Below are positions 6,805 to 12,397 of a stretch of DNA of 12,397 bases, piece by piece (the stretch's first letter is position 1; each line of letters opens with the position of its first letter). Made by a program: the position numbers and the translations under genes. This stretch comes from Vulcanisaeta sp. MG_3. GTDB taxonomy: Archaea > Thermoproteota > Thermoprotei > Thermoproteales > Thermocladiaceae. The stretch lies in NCBI GenBank assembly GCA_001516765.1, contig LOCH01000004.1, forward strand, positions 1 to 12,397, in the 5' to 3' direction. The notes under the pieces are model-generated. The model worked only from the letters and a program-made list of their open reading frames with translations. It was not told the DNA's origin and did no database searches.

Positions 6805-7553
6805 ATGTCCCATTTACTCAGGGACATGTTGGATAGAATAGTTAATGGGCAATTGTTGGTCATAGATCTCACGCATGAACTCTACACGGGTATGCCGACA
6901 TACCCTGGGGATCCACCCTTTACTCATGAGTACGTTAAGGTGGGCAGGAATTACGGTGAGTCAACCCTCTCAAAAATATCGGCTGGGCTGCACAGCGGTA
7001 CTCATGTAGACCTTCCGAGGCATTTCGTACCTAACGGAGCCACGGCAGAGACAATAAGTCCCAGTGACTTTATAGCCTACGGTGTAGTATTGGACCTTAG
7101 CTATAAGAGGTTTGGTGAACCAATCACCAGGGAAGACCTGGAGAAGTTTGGCAATAAAATACGGCAGGGCTACGTGGTAATGCTCTACACGGGATTTTCC
7201 AGGGCGTGGGGCACAGAGGAGTTCCTATATAACTGGCCGTACCTGGATAGATCAGGTGCTGATTACTTAATCGAAAGAAAATTAGAGCTGTCGGTATAGA
7301 AGCCCTTAGCATAGCCGGTTGGCCTGGTAAGGAGGGTTACCCATACCCACCCAGGGTTGCTAGAGATGATGTGGCATACGTGCATTACAAACTATTATCC
7401 AATGGAATCTACATAATAGAGGGGGCCACAAACCTCGATACAGCATTGAGTAAATGCAAGGATGGTGAGGGATTATTCATATTCACGCCACTTAAGATTA
7501 GGGGTGCCGAGGGATCACCGGTCAGGTTATTGATGATGTGCGAGACAAAATAA
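6805..7553 (+). pseudogene. cyclase-family metal hydrolase (kynurenine formamidase-like), interrupted by a -1 frameshift
   Basis: The gene encodes a metal-dependent hydrolase of the cyclase family, which includes kynurenine formamidase and isatin hydrolase; its substrate is unknown. The first frame starts MSHLLRDMLDRIVNGQ and contains IDLTHELYTGMPTYPGD (20-36) and the metal-binding motif LHSGTHVDLPRHF, with H63, H67, D69 and H73. After K159 (codon 7279-7281) this frame reads LELSV and stops at 7299. Moving back one base at the run of four A (7278-7281) restores the family: IRAVGIEALSIAGWPG, then NGIYIIEGATNLDTAL, and C-terminal FTPLKIRGAEGSPVRL, ending at 7553. The joined product would be 249 residues, a normal length. 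Everything beyond the shift is intact, so a sequencing error, a recent mutation or recoding are all possible. A TTG at 6796 is an alternative start. The stop lies 1 bp from the Nudix gene stop. Confidence 0.85.
7278..7281 (+). other. A4 tract at the -1 frameshift point
   Basis: The bases GAAAGAAAATTA are read GAA AGA AAA TTA in the first frame. Slipping back one base after AAA gives ATT AGA GCT GTC, the expected family continuation. A Lys-tRNA on AAA could re-pair perfectly with AAA at 7278-7280. One extra A in the run would equally restore one continuous frame. Confidence 0.7.
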
Positions 7554-7554
7554 C

Positions 7555-8148
7555 CTAGTCAATATCTCTAGGATCCCTGGGCAAAACCATCCCAATTGTT
7601 TCCTTCAATATTCTTCTCAAGATCCTATATGTAAGACCCCAAATCACCATGTCCTCTATAACTATCGCCGGCCTCTTCATACCTTTTATATCAACATCTA
7701 CCTTAACATACTTAGGAATATCATTTATATTTAACCAAAGCACCTTCGATAATTCCACCTTATTTATAGATAACGCAGGGTTGCAATTCCTCAATGCAAA
7801 TATTGCAGGCACAACGCTTATGCTCGGCGCATTGCTCGGGGAGAGAGGCTCAAGAACTCCAAGTAATTCAGCATCACTATTTAAGTCAAGTCCAACCTCC
7901 TCCCTCGTCTCCCTAATTGCCGTCTCAACCAAGTCGTTATCTACACCTTGCTTAAACCTCCCGCCTGGAAATGCTGCATCACCACTCCAGGGATCCTCTG
8001 GGTTTATTGTCCTTTTACCGATTAAGATAGCGTTAAGGCACGTGTTGATTATCACCGCAACCGCAGCCCACGAATGCGCTGCGTCTGGTTTCGGCTTTTC
8101 CCTCCTCACGATACTTCTCAATCTCGATACTATGTCTGTACTTGCCAT
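7555..8148 (-). CDS. Nudix hydrolase, CoA pyrophosphatase-like
   Basis: A 197-residue Nudix hydrolase that should cleave a nucleoside diphosphate linked to another group, with coenzyme A or a related compound as the likeliest substrate. The Nudix helix is clear: FPGGRF (60-65), then LVETAIRETREEVGLDL (73-89), with the catalytic REXXEE residues R79, E80, E83 and E84. The spacing between GG and RE is slightly longer than in the classic box. Before it, LIGKRTINPEDPWSGDAAFP (42-61) resembles the arm that marks the NudL/CoA-pyrophosphatase branch, which supports the subfamily. Transcription from ATTAATAAA near 8172-8180 would begin at the ATG at 8148. The hydroxyacid dehydrogenase gene ends 46 bp upstream on the same strand, so partial read-through is possible. 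ADP-ribose or another dinucleotide is the alternative substrate. Confidence 0.87.
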   Translation of the reverse strand: MASTDIVSRLRSIVRREKPKPDAAHSWAAVAVIINTCLNAILIGKRTINPEDPWSGDAAFPGGRFKQGVDNDLVETAIRETREEVGLDLNSDAELLGVLEPLSPSNAPSISVVPAIFALRNCNPALSINKVELSKVLWLNINDIPKYVKVDVDIKGMKRPAIVIEDMVIWGLTYRILRRILKETIGMVLPRDPRDID

Positions 8149-8172
8149 GACTTAATTTAGTAACTTACCAAA

Positions 8173-8180
8173 TTAATAAA
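8173..8180 (-). promoter_or_regulatory. TATA element of the Nudix gene
   Basis: TTAATAAA on the plus strand is centred 28 bp before the Nudix ATG at 8148. It fills the 46-bp gap after the dehydrogenase stop, suggesting an independent leaderless message. Confidence 0.5.
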
Positions 8181-8194
8181 AGCTATTAGCCGTT

Positions 8195-9220
8195 CTAAAT
8201 TAATGGTTGTAGGGGCCTTATTGAGAGAACCTCAGGATTTGCTAGATAAAGTGGTCTCTTCCCCATTAGTACATTTATCAAATTCTGAACGGCAACCTCG
8301 GCCATCCTCTCCCTGGTTTCGCTCGTGGCAGAGCCTATGTGTGGGGTCAGCACCACGTTATCAAACTTCGCTAATTCGTGGGTACTGGGTAATGGTTCCT
8401 CCTCAAAAACATCTAATGCGGCACCTGCTATCCAACCCTCCTTTAACGCCTTGACTAAGGCGTTTGTGTCAACAATATCACCCCTGGCAACATTTATCAA
8501 ATATGCACCCCTCTTCATGAGCTTAAGCCTCTCCTCATTAATTAAGTGCCTGGTCTCCGGTGTTGCCGCTACTGTTATTACCACATAGTCGGACTCGCTT
8601 AACAATGCCTCAAGGGGTCTGTATTCAATGCCCAGTGCGAACTCTATTTGTGGCTTCCTTGTCCTTGACCAATAGATAACCTTCATGTTGAATGCCCTCG
8701 CTCTTCTGGCGACCGCAGTACCAATGTTGCCGAGACCAATTATCCCAAGTGTTGCTCCATGAACCTCGGAGCCCAAAAGCCAGCCCCACTTATCAAATAT
8801 TGCACCTGCCCTGACAAGTTTGTCTCCTTGCACGATCTTCCTAGCAAGCGCTATTAAGAGTCCCATGGCAAGGTCAGCCACAGCTTCAACCAAAACCTCC
8901 GGCGTATGGGTTACGTAGATACCCCTCTCCGTGGCTGCCTTGACATCTATGTGATCAACACCAACACTGTATGTACTGATCACAATGAGTTTATCAGATT
9001 CATTGATTAATGACCTATCAATGACGTCACCAAGTGTAACAACGACGCCAGTGCATTCCTTAAACATCTCAACCCAAACCTCCCGAGGTGGTGACGCTTG
9101 CCTACTCCACATTGGTCCAGTTTCCTTCCACATCCTAATTTCCACGGGTAACTTATTCAATTGGGTGTATATCACTGAGGGCAGGTTGCTCCTACTTATG
9201 AAGATGCACGGTCCAACCAT
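8195..9220 (-). CDS. gyaR: D-2-hydroxyacid dehydrogenase, glyoxylate/hydroxypyruvate reductase type
   Basis: A cytosolic NAD(P)H-dependent D-isomer 2-hydroxyacid dehydrogenase, most like archaeal glyoxylate reductase (glyoxylate to glycolate). Numbering from a TTG one codon upstream, the Rossmann motif is IIGLGNIGTAVARR (161-174). The catalytic residues are R247 in NVARGDIVDTNAL, E276 in ALDVFEEEPLP, and H295 in LTPHIGSATSETR. After the second strand, YWSRTRK lacks the NAD-type acidic residue and has basic ones, which suggests NADPH preference. The usual substrate loop TYSVGVDHIDV is at 84-94. I chose the ATG at 9220, giving 341 residues; TTG at 9223 is adjacent. The TTAATTAATA element near 9244-9253 supports leaderless initiation. 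It diverges from the UPF0248 gene. Hydroxypyruvate or phenylpyruvate are other plausible substrates. Confidence 0.9.
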   Translation of the reverse strand: MVGPCIFISRSNLPSVIYTQLNKLPVEIRMWKETGPMWSRQASPPREVWVEMFKECTGVVVTLGDVIDRSLINESDKLIVISTYSVGVDHIDVKAATERGIYVTHTPEVLVEAVADLAMGLLIALARKIVQGDKLVRAGAIFDKWGWLLGSEVHGATLGIIGLGNIGTAVARRARAFNMKVIYWSRTRKPQIEFALGIEYRPLEALLSESDYVVITVAATPETRHLINEERLKLMKRGAYLINVARGDIVDTNALVKALKEGWIAGAALDVFEEEPLPSTHELAKFDNVVLTPHIGSATSETRERMAEVAVQNLINVLMGKRPLYLANPEVLSIRPLQPLI

Positions 9221-9243
9221 CAACGACTCAATGGAAAAACTAC

Positions 9244-9253
9244 TTAATTAATA
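9244..9253 (-). promoter_or_regulatory. TATA element of gyaR
   Basis: TTAATTAATA is centred about 28 bp before the gyaR ATG at 9220. The near-palindromic AT stretch makes the exact centre uncertain by a few bases. Confidence 0.5.
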
Positions 9254-9333
9254 TTTCAGTGATATTGGATTATCAAAATCTCAACATAGCAGTTTAATGA
9301 GAAAGGTATGGCCTATTTTTGCATTCATGAAGA

Positions 9334-9343
9334 TTTATAAATA
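9334..9343 (+). promoter_or_regulatory. TATA element of the UPF0248 gene
   Basis: TTTATAAATA is centred about 25 bp before the ATG at 9364. It is one of the best TATA matches in the window and indicates a leaderless message. Confidence 0.65.
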
Positions 9344-9363
9344 GACCTCGTAGAAATATTTGG

Positions 9364-9618
9364 ATGGTAACAATTAGGGACGTATTAAATAAGTTAAAGT
9401 GGACCGATCAATTAAGCAATCATGTGCTGGTGTATGTATCGAGAGGCTCACCAAATAATGAGGAGACTATTGATCTATCAAGGATAATCACCATAGGTAG
9501 GGATGGCTTCACATTCATAAATAATGATGGGAGGGAGACCTATATACCCTACCATAGGGTTGTGGAGATAAGGAATAAGGATGGCACGGTAATTTTTCAT
9601 AGAAATGTCCCACACTAA
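9364..9618 (+). CDS. UPF0248 / DUF504 (MJ1316-type RNA end-recognition domain) protein
   Basis: An 84-residue protein made entirely of the DUF504 domain (UPF0248). In other proteins this domain is fused to RNA-processing or RNA-repair modules, and it has been proposed to recognise RNA ends carrying a cyclic phosphate; that role is not proven for the stand-alone archaeal form. Family features are clear: MVTIRDVLNKLKW at the start, VLVYVSRGSPNNEETIDLSR (21-40), IITIGRDGF, then the highly typical ETYIPYHRVVEIRNKDGTVI (58-77), ending in a basic residue and a short tail. A strong TATA element lies 25 bp upstream. It stands alone on the plus strand, diverging from gyaR, so the context adds little. 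Confidence 0.9.
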   Translation: MVTIRDVLNKLKWTDQLSNHVLVYVSRGSPNNEETIDLSRIITIGRDGFTFINNDGRETYIPYHRVVEIRNKDGTVIFHRNVPH

Positions 9619-9649
9619 TGCTTGTAAATCTTTCTAAGGCTTTTGTGGA

Positions 9650-9817
9650 TCATCGAAGAAATCGTCTATATATCTCGATAGTAATAAGTTCGTTATTCGT
9701 TATATCATTTAATAACTTCACGTAGGTTTTCCCTGTAAGGATTACTGCGTAAATGCTTAGAAGCAATATTATTAAATAACCGATTGTTTGCCTATAAGTA
9801 TTGCTTGAGATTTCCAT
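9650..9817 (-). CDS. possible small single-span membrane protein, 55 residues
   Basis: In the 276-bp space between the UPF0248 gene and dphB, the minus strand has a short frame starting MEISSNTYRQ and ending IYRRFLR. Residues 12-28 (IGYLIILLLSIYAVILT) form a convincing single hydrophobic span, followed by GKTYVKLL and a polar, charged tail. I recognise no family; SecE and Sec61-beta were considered and do not fit. A TATA-like TTTATAAAA (9855-9863) lies upstream, but it is centred 42 bp from this ATG and would start transcription near 9833. Another ATG at 9833, in a different frame, gives only 13 codons. No strong ribosome-binding site is seen. The frame may therefore be a real small protein or coincidence. 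Apart from this candidate I see nothing in the gap. Confidence 0.4.
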   Translation of the reverse strand: MEISSNTYRQTIGYLIILLLSIYAVILTGKTYVKLLNDITNNELITIEIYRRFLR

Positions 9818-9854
9818 GCATGTGTAGTCTCATTTAGAATAGAATTTTCAGTTC

Positions 9855-9863
9855 TTTATAAAA
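9855..9863 (-). promoter_or_regulatory. TATA-like element upstream of the small membrane ORF
   Basis: TTTATAAAA, read TTTTATAAA on the minus strand, lies just past the dphB stop at 9895. Initiation near 9833 would give a leader of about 15 nt for the 55-residue ORF. Its good match to the consensus is the main sign that something in this gap is transcribed separately. Confidence 0.4.
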
Positions 9864-9894
9864 CTTGTTCCGAAGGTACCACGTTATTAATAGA

Positions 9895-10737
9895 TTATTT
9901 TTGCCAATTACCATTCATTAATTTATTAACCCACCTCTGATGTTTGAGCACTAGGTCCTTATCCGCGTTCAAGACATACGTTAAGTAATCTATCTCAACG
10001 GGATTTAATAGGCCTGGTATAATGATTGTGTGCGGTGTTTCGCCTAAACTTGGTACATTGTTTATTGTGGATACAACAATACTTTGATTCTCCCAACCTA
10101 TCCTGGCAGCATATATTACCAATAAGTCATTATTAATGATTCCCAACTTACCATTTTCTTCCATTTTCCTCAGTAAGTCAATGGCTTCGCCGGCACTCAT
10201 GAACTCATTACCATCCTTAATGTCAAGTAATAATATTGTGTGTAACCCACGCCTTAGGTTGTCATTTAATATCTCATAGGCTCTCATACTTAGTATGCCC
10301 ATCCTTGGGTAAGTTATTGTGGCTATGGGTCCAAGCTTGTACGGCGATAAACCGAGTTGGCTGAGTATTGCGCATACTATACTGACGGAGTTTATGACCC
10401 TCACCTCAAAGCCCAGTCTCTTGGCGATCACTAATATTGCCGCATGCGCCGTTGCCATCATGGGATCGCCTATGACCAGTAGAGCAGCATTTCTTCCCTT
10501 GCTTAGCTCGCTTATTATTGCATTACCACTTCTATCCTCAAGATCCTCCCTTGAGAGGAATACTATGTCGTGTCTAATACCCATTATCTGTTTAATTAAT
10601 TCGCCTGGTGCCTTTGATGTGTAGGTTTCCATGAATACCTTATCAACACTTCTTATAATATTTAGTGCATCTATCGTTAAATTACCAGGGCTTAGACCAA
10701 GTCCAACTAGGTATAATGTTGGGTTTTTCTTACCCAC
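9895..10737 (-). CDS. dphB: diphthine synthase (diphthamide biosynthesis methyltransferase)
   Basis: DphB (Dph5) uses S-adenosylmethionine to trimethylate the modified histidine of elongation factor 2, giving diphthine on the way to diphthamide. It belongs to the tetrapyrrole-methylase fold. Visible motifs: LYLVGLGLSPGNLTIDAL at the N-terminus, VFMETYTSKAPGEL, LLVIGDPMMATAHAAI (the GDPxxATxH signature), INSVSIVCAI and YKLGPIATITYP. I chose the GTG at 10737, giving 280 residues beginning MGKKNPTLYLVGLG. An ATG at 10779 would add 14 residues that do not fit the family, and those codons would span the TATA element. The GTG is 25 bp from the centre of the TTTAAA shared with icd, matching leaderless initiation. 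The product acts on the translation factor EF2, and the neighbouring icd is unrelated in function. Confidence 0.93.
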   Translation of the reverse strand: MGKKNPTLYLVGLGLSPGNLTIDALNIIRSVDKVFMETYTSKAPGELIKQIMGIRHDIVFLSREDLEDRSGNAIISELSKGRNAALLVIGDPMMATAHAAILVIAKRLGFEVRVINSVSIVCAILSQLGLSPYKLGPIATITYPRMGILSMRAYEILNDNLRRGLHTILLLDIKDGNEFMSAGEAIDLLRKMEENGKLGIINNDLLVIYAARIGWENQSIVVSTINNVPSLGETPHTIIIPGLLNPVEIDYLTYVLNADKDLVLKHQRWVNKLMNGNWQK

Positions 10738-10759
10738 GTCTTTCTCGATTATTGAAAGA

Positions 10760-10766
10760 TTTAAAA
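10760..10766. promoter_or_regulatory. shared bidirectional TATA element of dphB and icd
   Basis: TTTAAAA, with a palindromic TTTAAA core centred at 10762.5, is about 25 bp from the dphB GTG at 10737 and about 29 bp from the icd ATG at 10792. No second TATA-like box is seen in the 54-bp gap, so one TBP site may serve both strands. Confidence 0.55.
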
Positions 10767-10791
10767 ACGTGACAAGCATGTAAATGCATGG

Positions 10792-12039
10792 ATGTCTTCT
10801 CGAGTGAAGATACCTGAGGATGGTGAACCAATAACAGCACAGGGTGGTGTCTGGAAGGTTCCGAATAAACCAATAATACTCTATATCGAGGGTGATGGTA
10901 TAGGACCAGAGATCACGAACGTCGCGATTAAGGTGATAAATAAGGCCGTGGAAAAGGCTTATGGGAGCTCGAGGGAGATTAAGTGGGTGAAGGTTTATGC
11001 TGGTGAGGAAGCTGAGAGGGTTTATGGTAATAGGTTCCCTGAGGAGACAATAAACCTCATTACCAAATACAGGGTTGTCCTGAAAGGCCCGCTGGAGACG
11101 CCGATCGGTGGTGGTTGGAGGTCGATTAATGTTGCCATTAGGATGCTCCTGGACGCCTACGCCAATGTTAGGCCTGTGAAGTACATGCCGGGGCTTGAGT
11201 CACCGCTTAAGCACCCTGAGAGGGTTGATATGGTGATAATTAGGGAGAACACCGACGACCTCTACAGGGGTATTGAGTGGAGTTGGGATAGCCCTGAGGC
11301 GGCTAAGCTCAGGAAGTTCCTGAAGGAGGAGTTTAACATAGAGCTTGAGGACGACACTGGCATAGGCATAAAGCCAATGAGTAAGTATAAGACACAGAGG
11401 GTGGCTAGGTTTGCCTTCAAGTTCGCTATTGATAATAAGAGGAGATCTGTCACAATAATGCATAAGGGTAACATAATGAAGTACACAGAGGGTGCGTTTA
11501 GGGAGTGGGCCTATGAGGTCGCCCTTAAGGAGTTCAGGGACTATGTTGTGACGGAGGAGGAGGTTAACAAGGTCTATGGAGGTAAGGTACCGCCAGGGAA
11601 GATCTTGGTTAATGATAGGATAGCGGACAACATGTTCCAGCAGATAATAACGAGACCCGAGAACTATGACGTGATCCTGGCACCGAATTTGAATGGTGAC
11701 TACATAAGTGATGCTGCAGGCGCATTGATAGGCGATATTGGCGTACTTGGCGGTGCCAACGTCGGTGACTCTGGTGGTATGTTCGAGGCTGTTCACGGTA
11801 CAGCACCCAAGTATGCGGGTAAGAACGTGGCGAATCCTACGGGCATAATTAGGGGTGGTGAGTTGATGCTTAGGTTCATGGGTTGGAGAGAGGCTGCTGA
11901 TTTAATTGATAGGGCGATTACCGAAGCCATAAATCAGAAGAAGGTTACCCAAGACCTTGCCAGGTTCATGGGCGTCCAACCACTAGGTACTAAGGAGTTT
12001 GGCGATGCCTTGATTGAGATAATCGATCAGTTTAAGTGA
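10792..12039 (+). CDS. icd: isocitrate dehydrogenase (NADP-dependent)
   Basis: Icd decarboxylates isocitrate to 2-oxoglutarate in the TCA cycle (or runs the reverse step in reductive cycles). The 415-residue protein has all catalytic landmarks: isocitrate-binding S111 and N113 in GGGWRSINVAIR, R127 in ANVRP, R151 and Y158 in IRENTDDLYRG, K226 in IMHKGNIMKY, and the signature DRIADNMFQQ through LNGDYISDAAG, with D303 and D307. HGTAPKYAGKNVANP (335-349) carries K340 and Y341, matching the NADP-selecting Lys-Tyr pair of the E. coli enzyme. The later Tyr of that set is Gln (Q387), while the Arg is kept (R391). The ATG at 10792 follows the shared TATA element; an out-of-frame ATG sits 4 bp earlier. 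It diverges from dphB. Confidence 0.96.
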   Translation: MSSRVKIPEDGEPITAQGGVWKVPNKPIILYIEGDGIGPEITNVAIKVINKAVEKAYGSSREIKWVKVYAGEEAERVYGNRFPEETINLITKYRVVLKGPLETPIGGGWRSINVAIRMLLDAYANVRPVKYMPGLESPLKHPERVDMVIIRENTDDLYRGIEWSWDSPEAAKLRKFLKEEFNIELEDDTGIGIKPMSKYKTQRVARFAFKFAIDNKRRSVTIMHKGNIMKYTEGAFREWAYEVALKEFRDYVVTEEEVNKVYGGKVPPGKILVNDRIADNMFQQIITRPENYDVILAPNLNGDYISDAAGALIGDIGVLGGANVGDSGGMFEAVHGTAPKYAGKNVANPTGIIRGGELMLRFMGWREAADLIDRAITEAINQKKVTQDLARFMGVQPLGTKEFGDALIEIIDQFK

Positions 12040-12050
12040 AAAATGAAAAA
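12039..12050 (-). terminator. candidate oligo-T terminator of the nitrilase-family gene
   Basis: Two runs of five A on the plus strand (12039-12043 and 12046-12050) read TTTTTCATTTTT on the minus strand, 27-38 bp past the nitrilase-family stop at 12077. Such T tracts are typical archaeal termination signals. They begin right at the icd stop codon, so they would end minus-strand transcripts before they invade icd. Confidence 0.45.
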
Positions 12051-12076
12051 TTAACACTGATTAAAACAAATTCTAT

Positions 12077-12397
12077 TCATTGTTCCTTGACCTCCTCCGT
12101 AATTACCTGTTTACCCTCCGCCCTAATCAGAGGTAGTCTCGGGTTCACATAATCGTTGAGTGCCTTAACCACAAGCTCCATATCCGAGGGATCCAGGTCC
12201 TTGAGTATGGGTCTATGGCTCCTATAATTAACCACATCACTCGGCTCTATCTCCACGGACTTCACATCCTCCTCATAATACTTAGCTTTGACCAATACAT
12301 TACCCAGTGGATTAACGACATGACTACCACCGAAGAACCCCAAACCGTCGTACTGCCCCACCGTATTCACGTAAACAGTGTATGCCACATTCTCCAA
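12077..12397 (-). CDS. carbon-nitrogen hydrolase (nitrilase superfamily), C-terminal fragment
   Basis: Only the last 106 residues are in the window; the gene enters from the right edge. The visible segment begins with an internal leucine codon (LENVAYTVYVNTVGQY) and continues DGLGFFGGSHVVNPLGNVLV. That pattern of a variant R-x-E-N helix, a VNxVG strand and GGSxVxxPxG is the hallmark of the C-terminal half of nitrilase-superfamily amidohydrolases. The Glu-Lys-Cys catalytic residues would lie upstream and cannot be checked. The tail (about 60-106) is charged and ends in KQVITEEVKEQ. Possible members include omega-amidase, N-carbamoyl amidohydrolase or other amidases; the fragment does not choose among them. 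It converges on icd with a 37-bp gap. Confidence 0.85.
   Translation of the reverse strand: MENVAYTVYVNTVGQYDGLGFFGGSHVVNPLGNVLVKAKYYEEDVKSVEIEPSDVVNYRSHRPILKDLDPSDMELVVKALNDYVNPRLPLIRAEGKQVITEEVKEQ

Noticed and set aside
9619..9894. Structured non-coding RNA or tRNA in the gap before dphB
   Set aside because: The stretch is AT-rich and shows no GC-rich stems of the kind expected for a structured RNA in a hyperthermophile.
10738..10779. ATG at 10779 as the dphB start
   Set aside because: The extra 14 codons span the shared TATA box and do not fit the family N-terminus; the GTG at 10737 has the right spacing.
11200..11796. Minus-strand open frame of 198 codons inside icd
   Set aside because: It mirrors the strongly conserved icd coding region and its translation has no recognisable domain.
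1..12397. CRISPR array, insertion sequence, integrase, toxin-antitoxin or defence island
   Set aside because: No regularly spaced repeats, terminal inverted repeats, transposase motifs or mobile-element genes were seen; neighbours are all core metabolism or translation genes.

Overview
This window is ordinary, gene-dense archaeal chromosome. The L15e ribosomal protein, a DphB-type diphthine synthase, a UPF0248 (DUF504) protein, a crenarchaeal-type nucleoside diphosphate kinase with an insertion, a Sulfolobus/Thermoproteus-style glucose dehydrogenase and a THUMP-SPOUT RNA-modification protein all point to a hyperthermophilic crenarchaeon. The moderate GC content, frequent agg/ata codons and the repeated TATA-box-to-start-codon spacing of about 25-29 bp (leaderless messages) suggest Thermoproteales, perhaps near Vulcanisaeta or Caldivirga. 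The genus is inference, since no database search was possible.

Layout. Positions 1-2250 (minus strand) hold RNA-related genes: the start of an RNA-binding/exosome-linked protein cut by the window edge, L15e, an unknown winged-helix-like protein and a THUMP-SPOUT protein whose 3' end overlaps the unknown gene. Positions 2427-4923 hold the first two C5-pathway tetrapyrrole enzymes, hemA (plus) and hemL (minus), converging tail to tail. Positions 5014-6636 hold ndk (plus) and glucose 1-dehydrogenase (minus), also convergent. Positions 6805-8148 hold a cyclase-family metal hydrolase broken by a -1 frameshift, converging on a Nudix hydrolase. Positions 8195-9618 hold a D-2-hydroxyacid dehydrogenase (glyoxylate reductase type) divergent from a UPF0248 protein. 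Positions 9650-12039 hold a possible 55-residue membrane peptide, diphthine synthase and isocitrate dehydrogenase; the last two diverge from one palindromic TATA element. The right edge holds the C-terminus of a nitrilase-family amidohydrolase.

The genes serve several core tasks: translation and its modification (L15e, THUMP-SPOUT, DphB), tetrapyrrole synthesis (HemA, HemL), sugar and TCA metabolism (Gdh, Icd, GyaR) and nucleotide handling (Ndk, Nudix). I saw no CRISPR array, insertion sequence, integrase, tRNA, rRNA or recognisable defence system, and no candidate for a new multi-gene system. The observations most worth following are the frameshifted but otherwise complete cyclase, the shared dphB/icd core promoter and the revised starts it implies, the small membrane ORF, and the reduced structural-zinc lobe of the glucose dehydrogenase.
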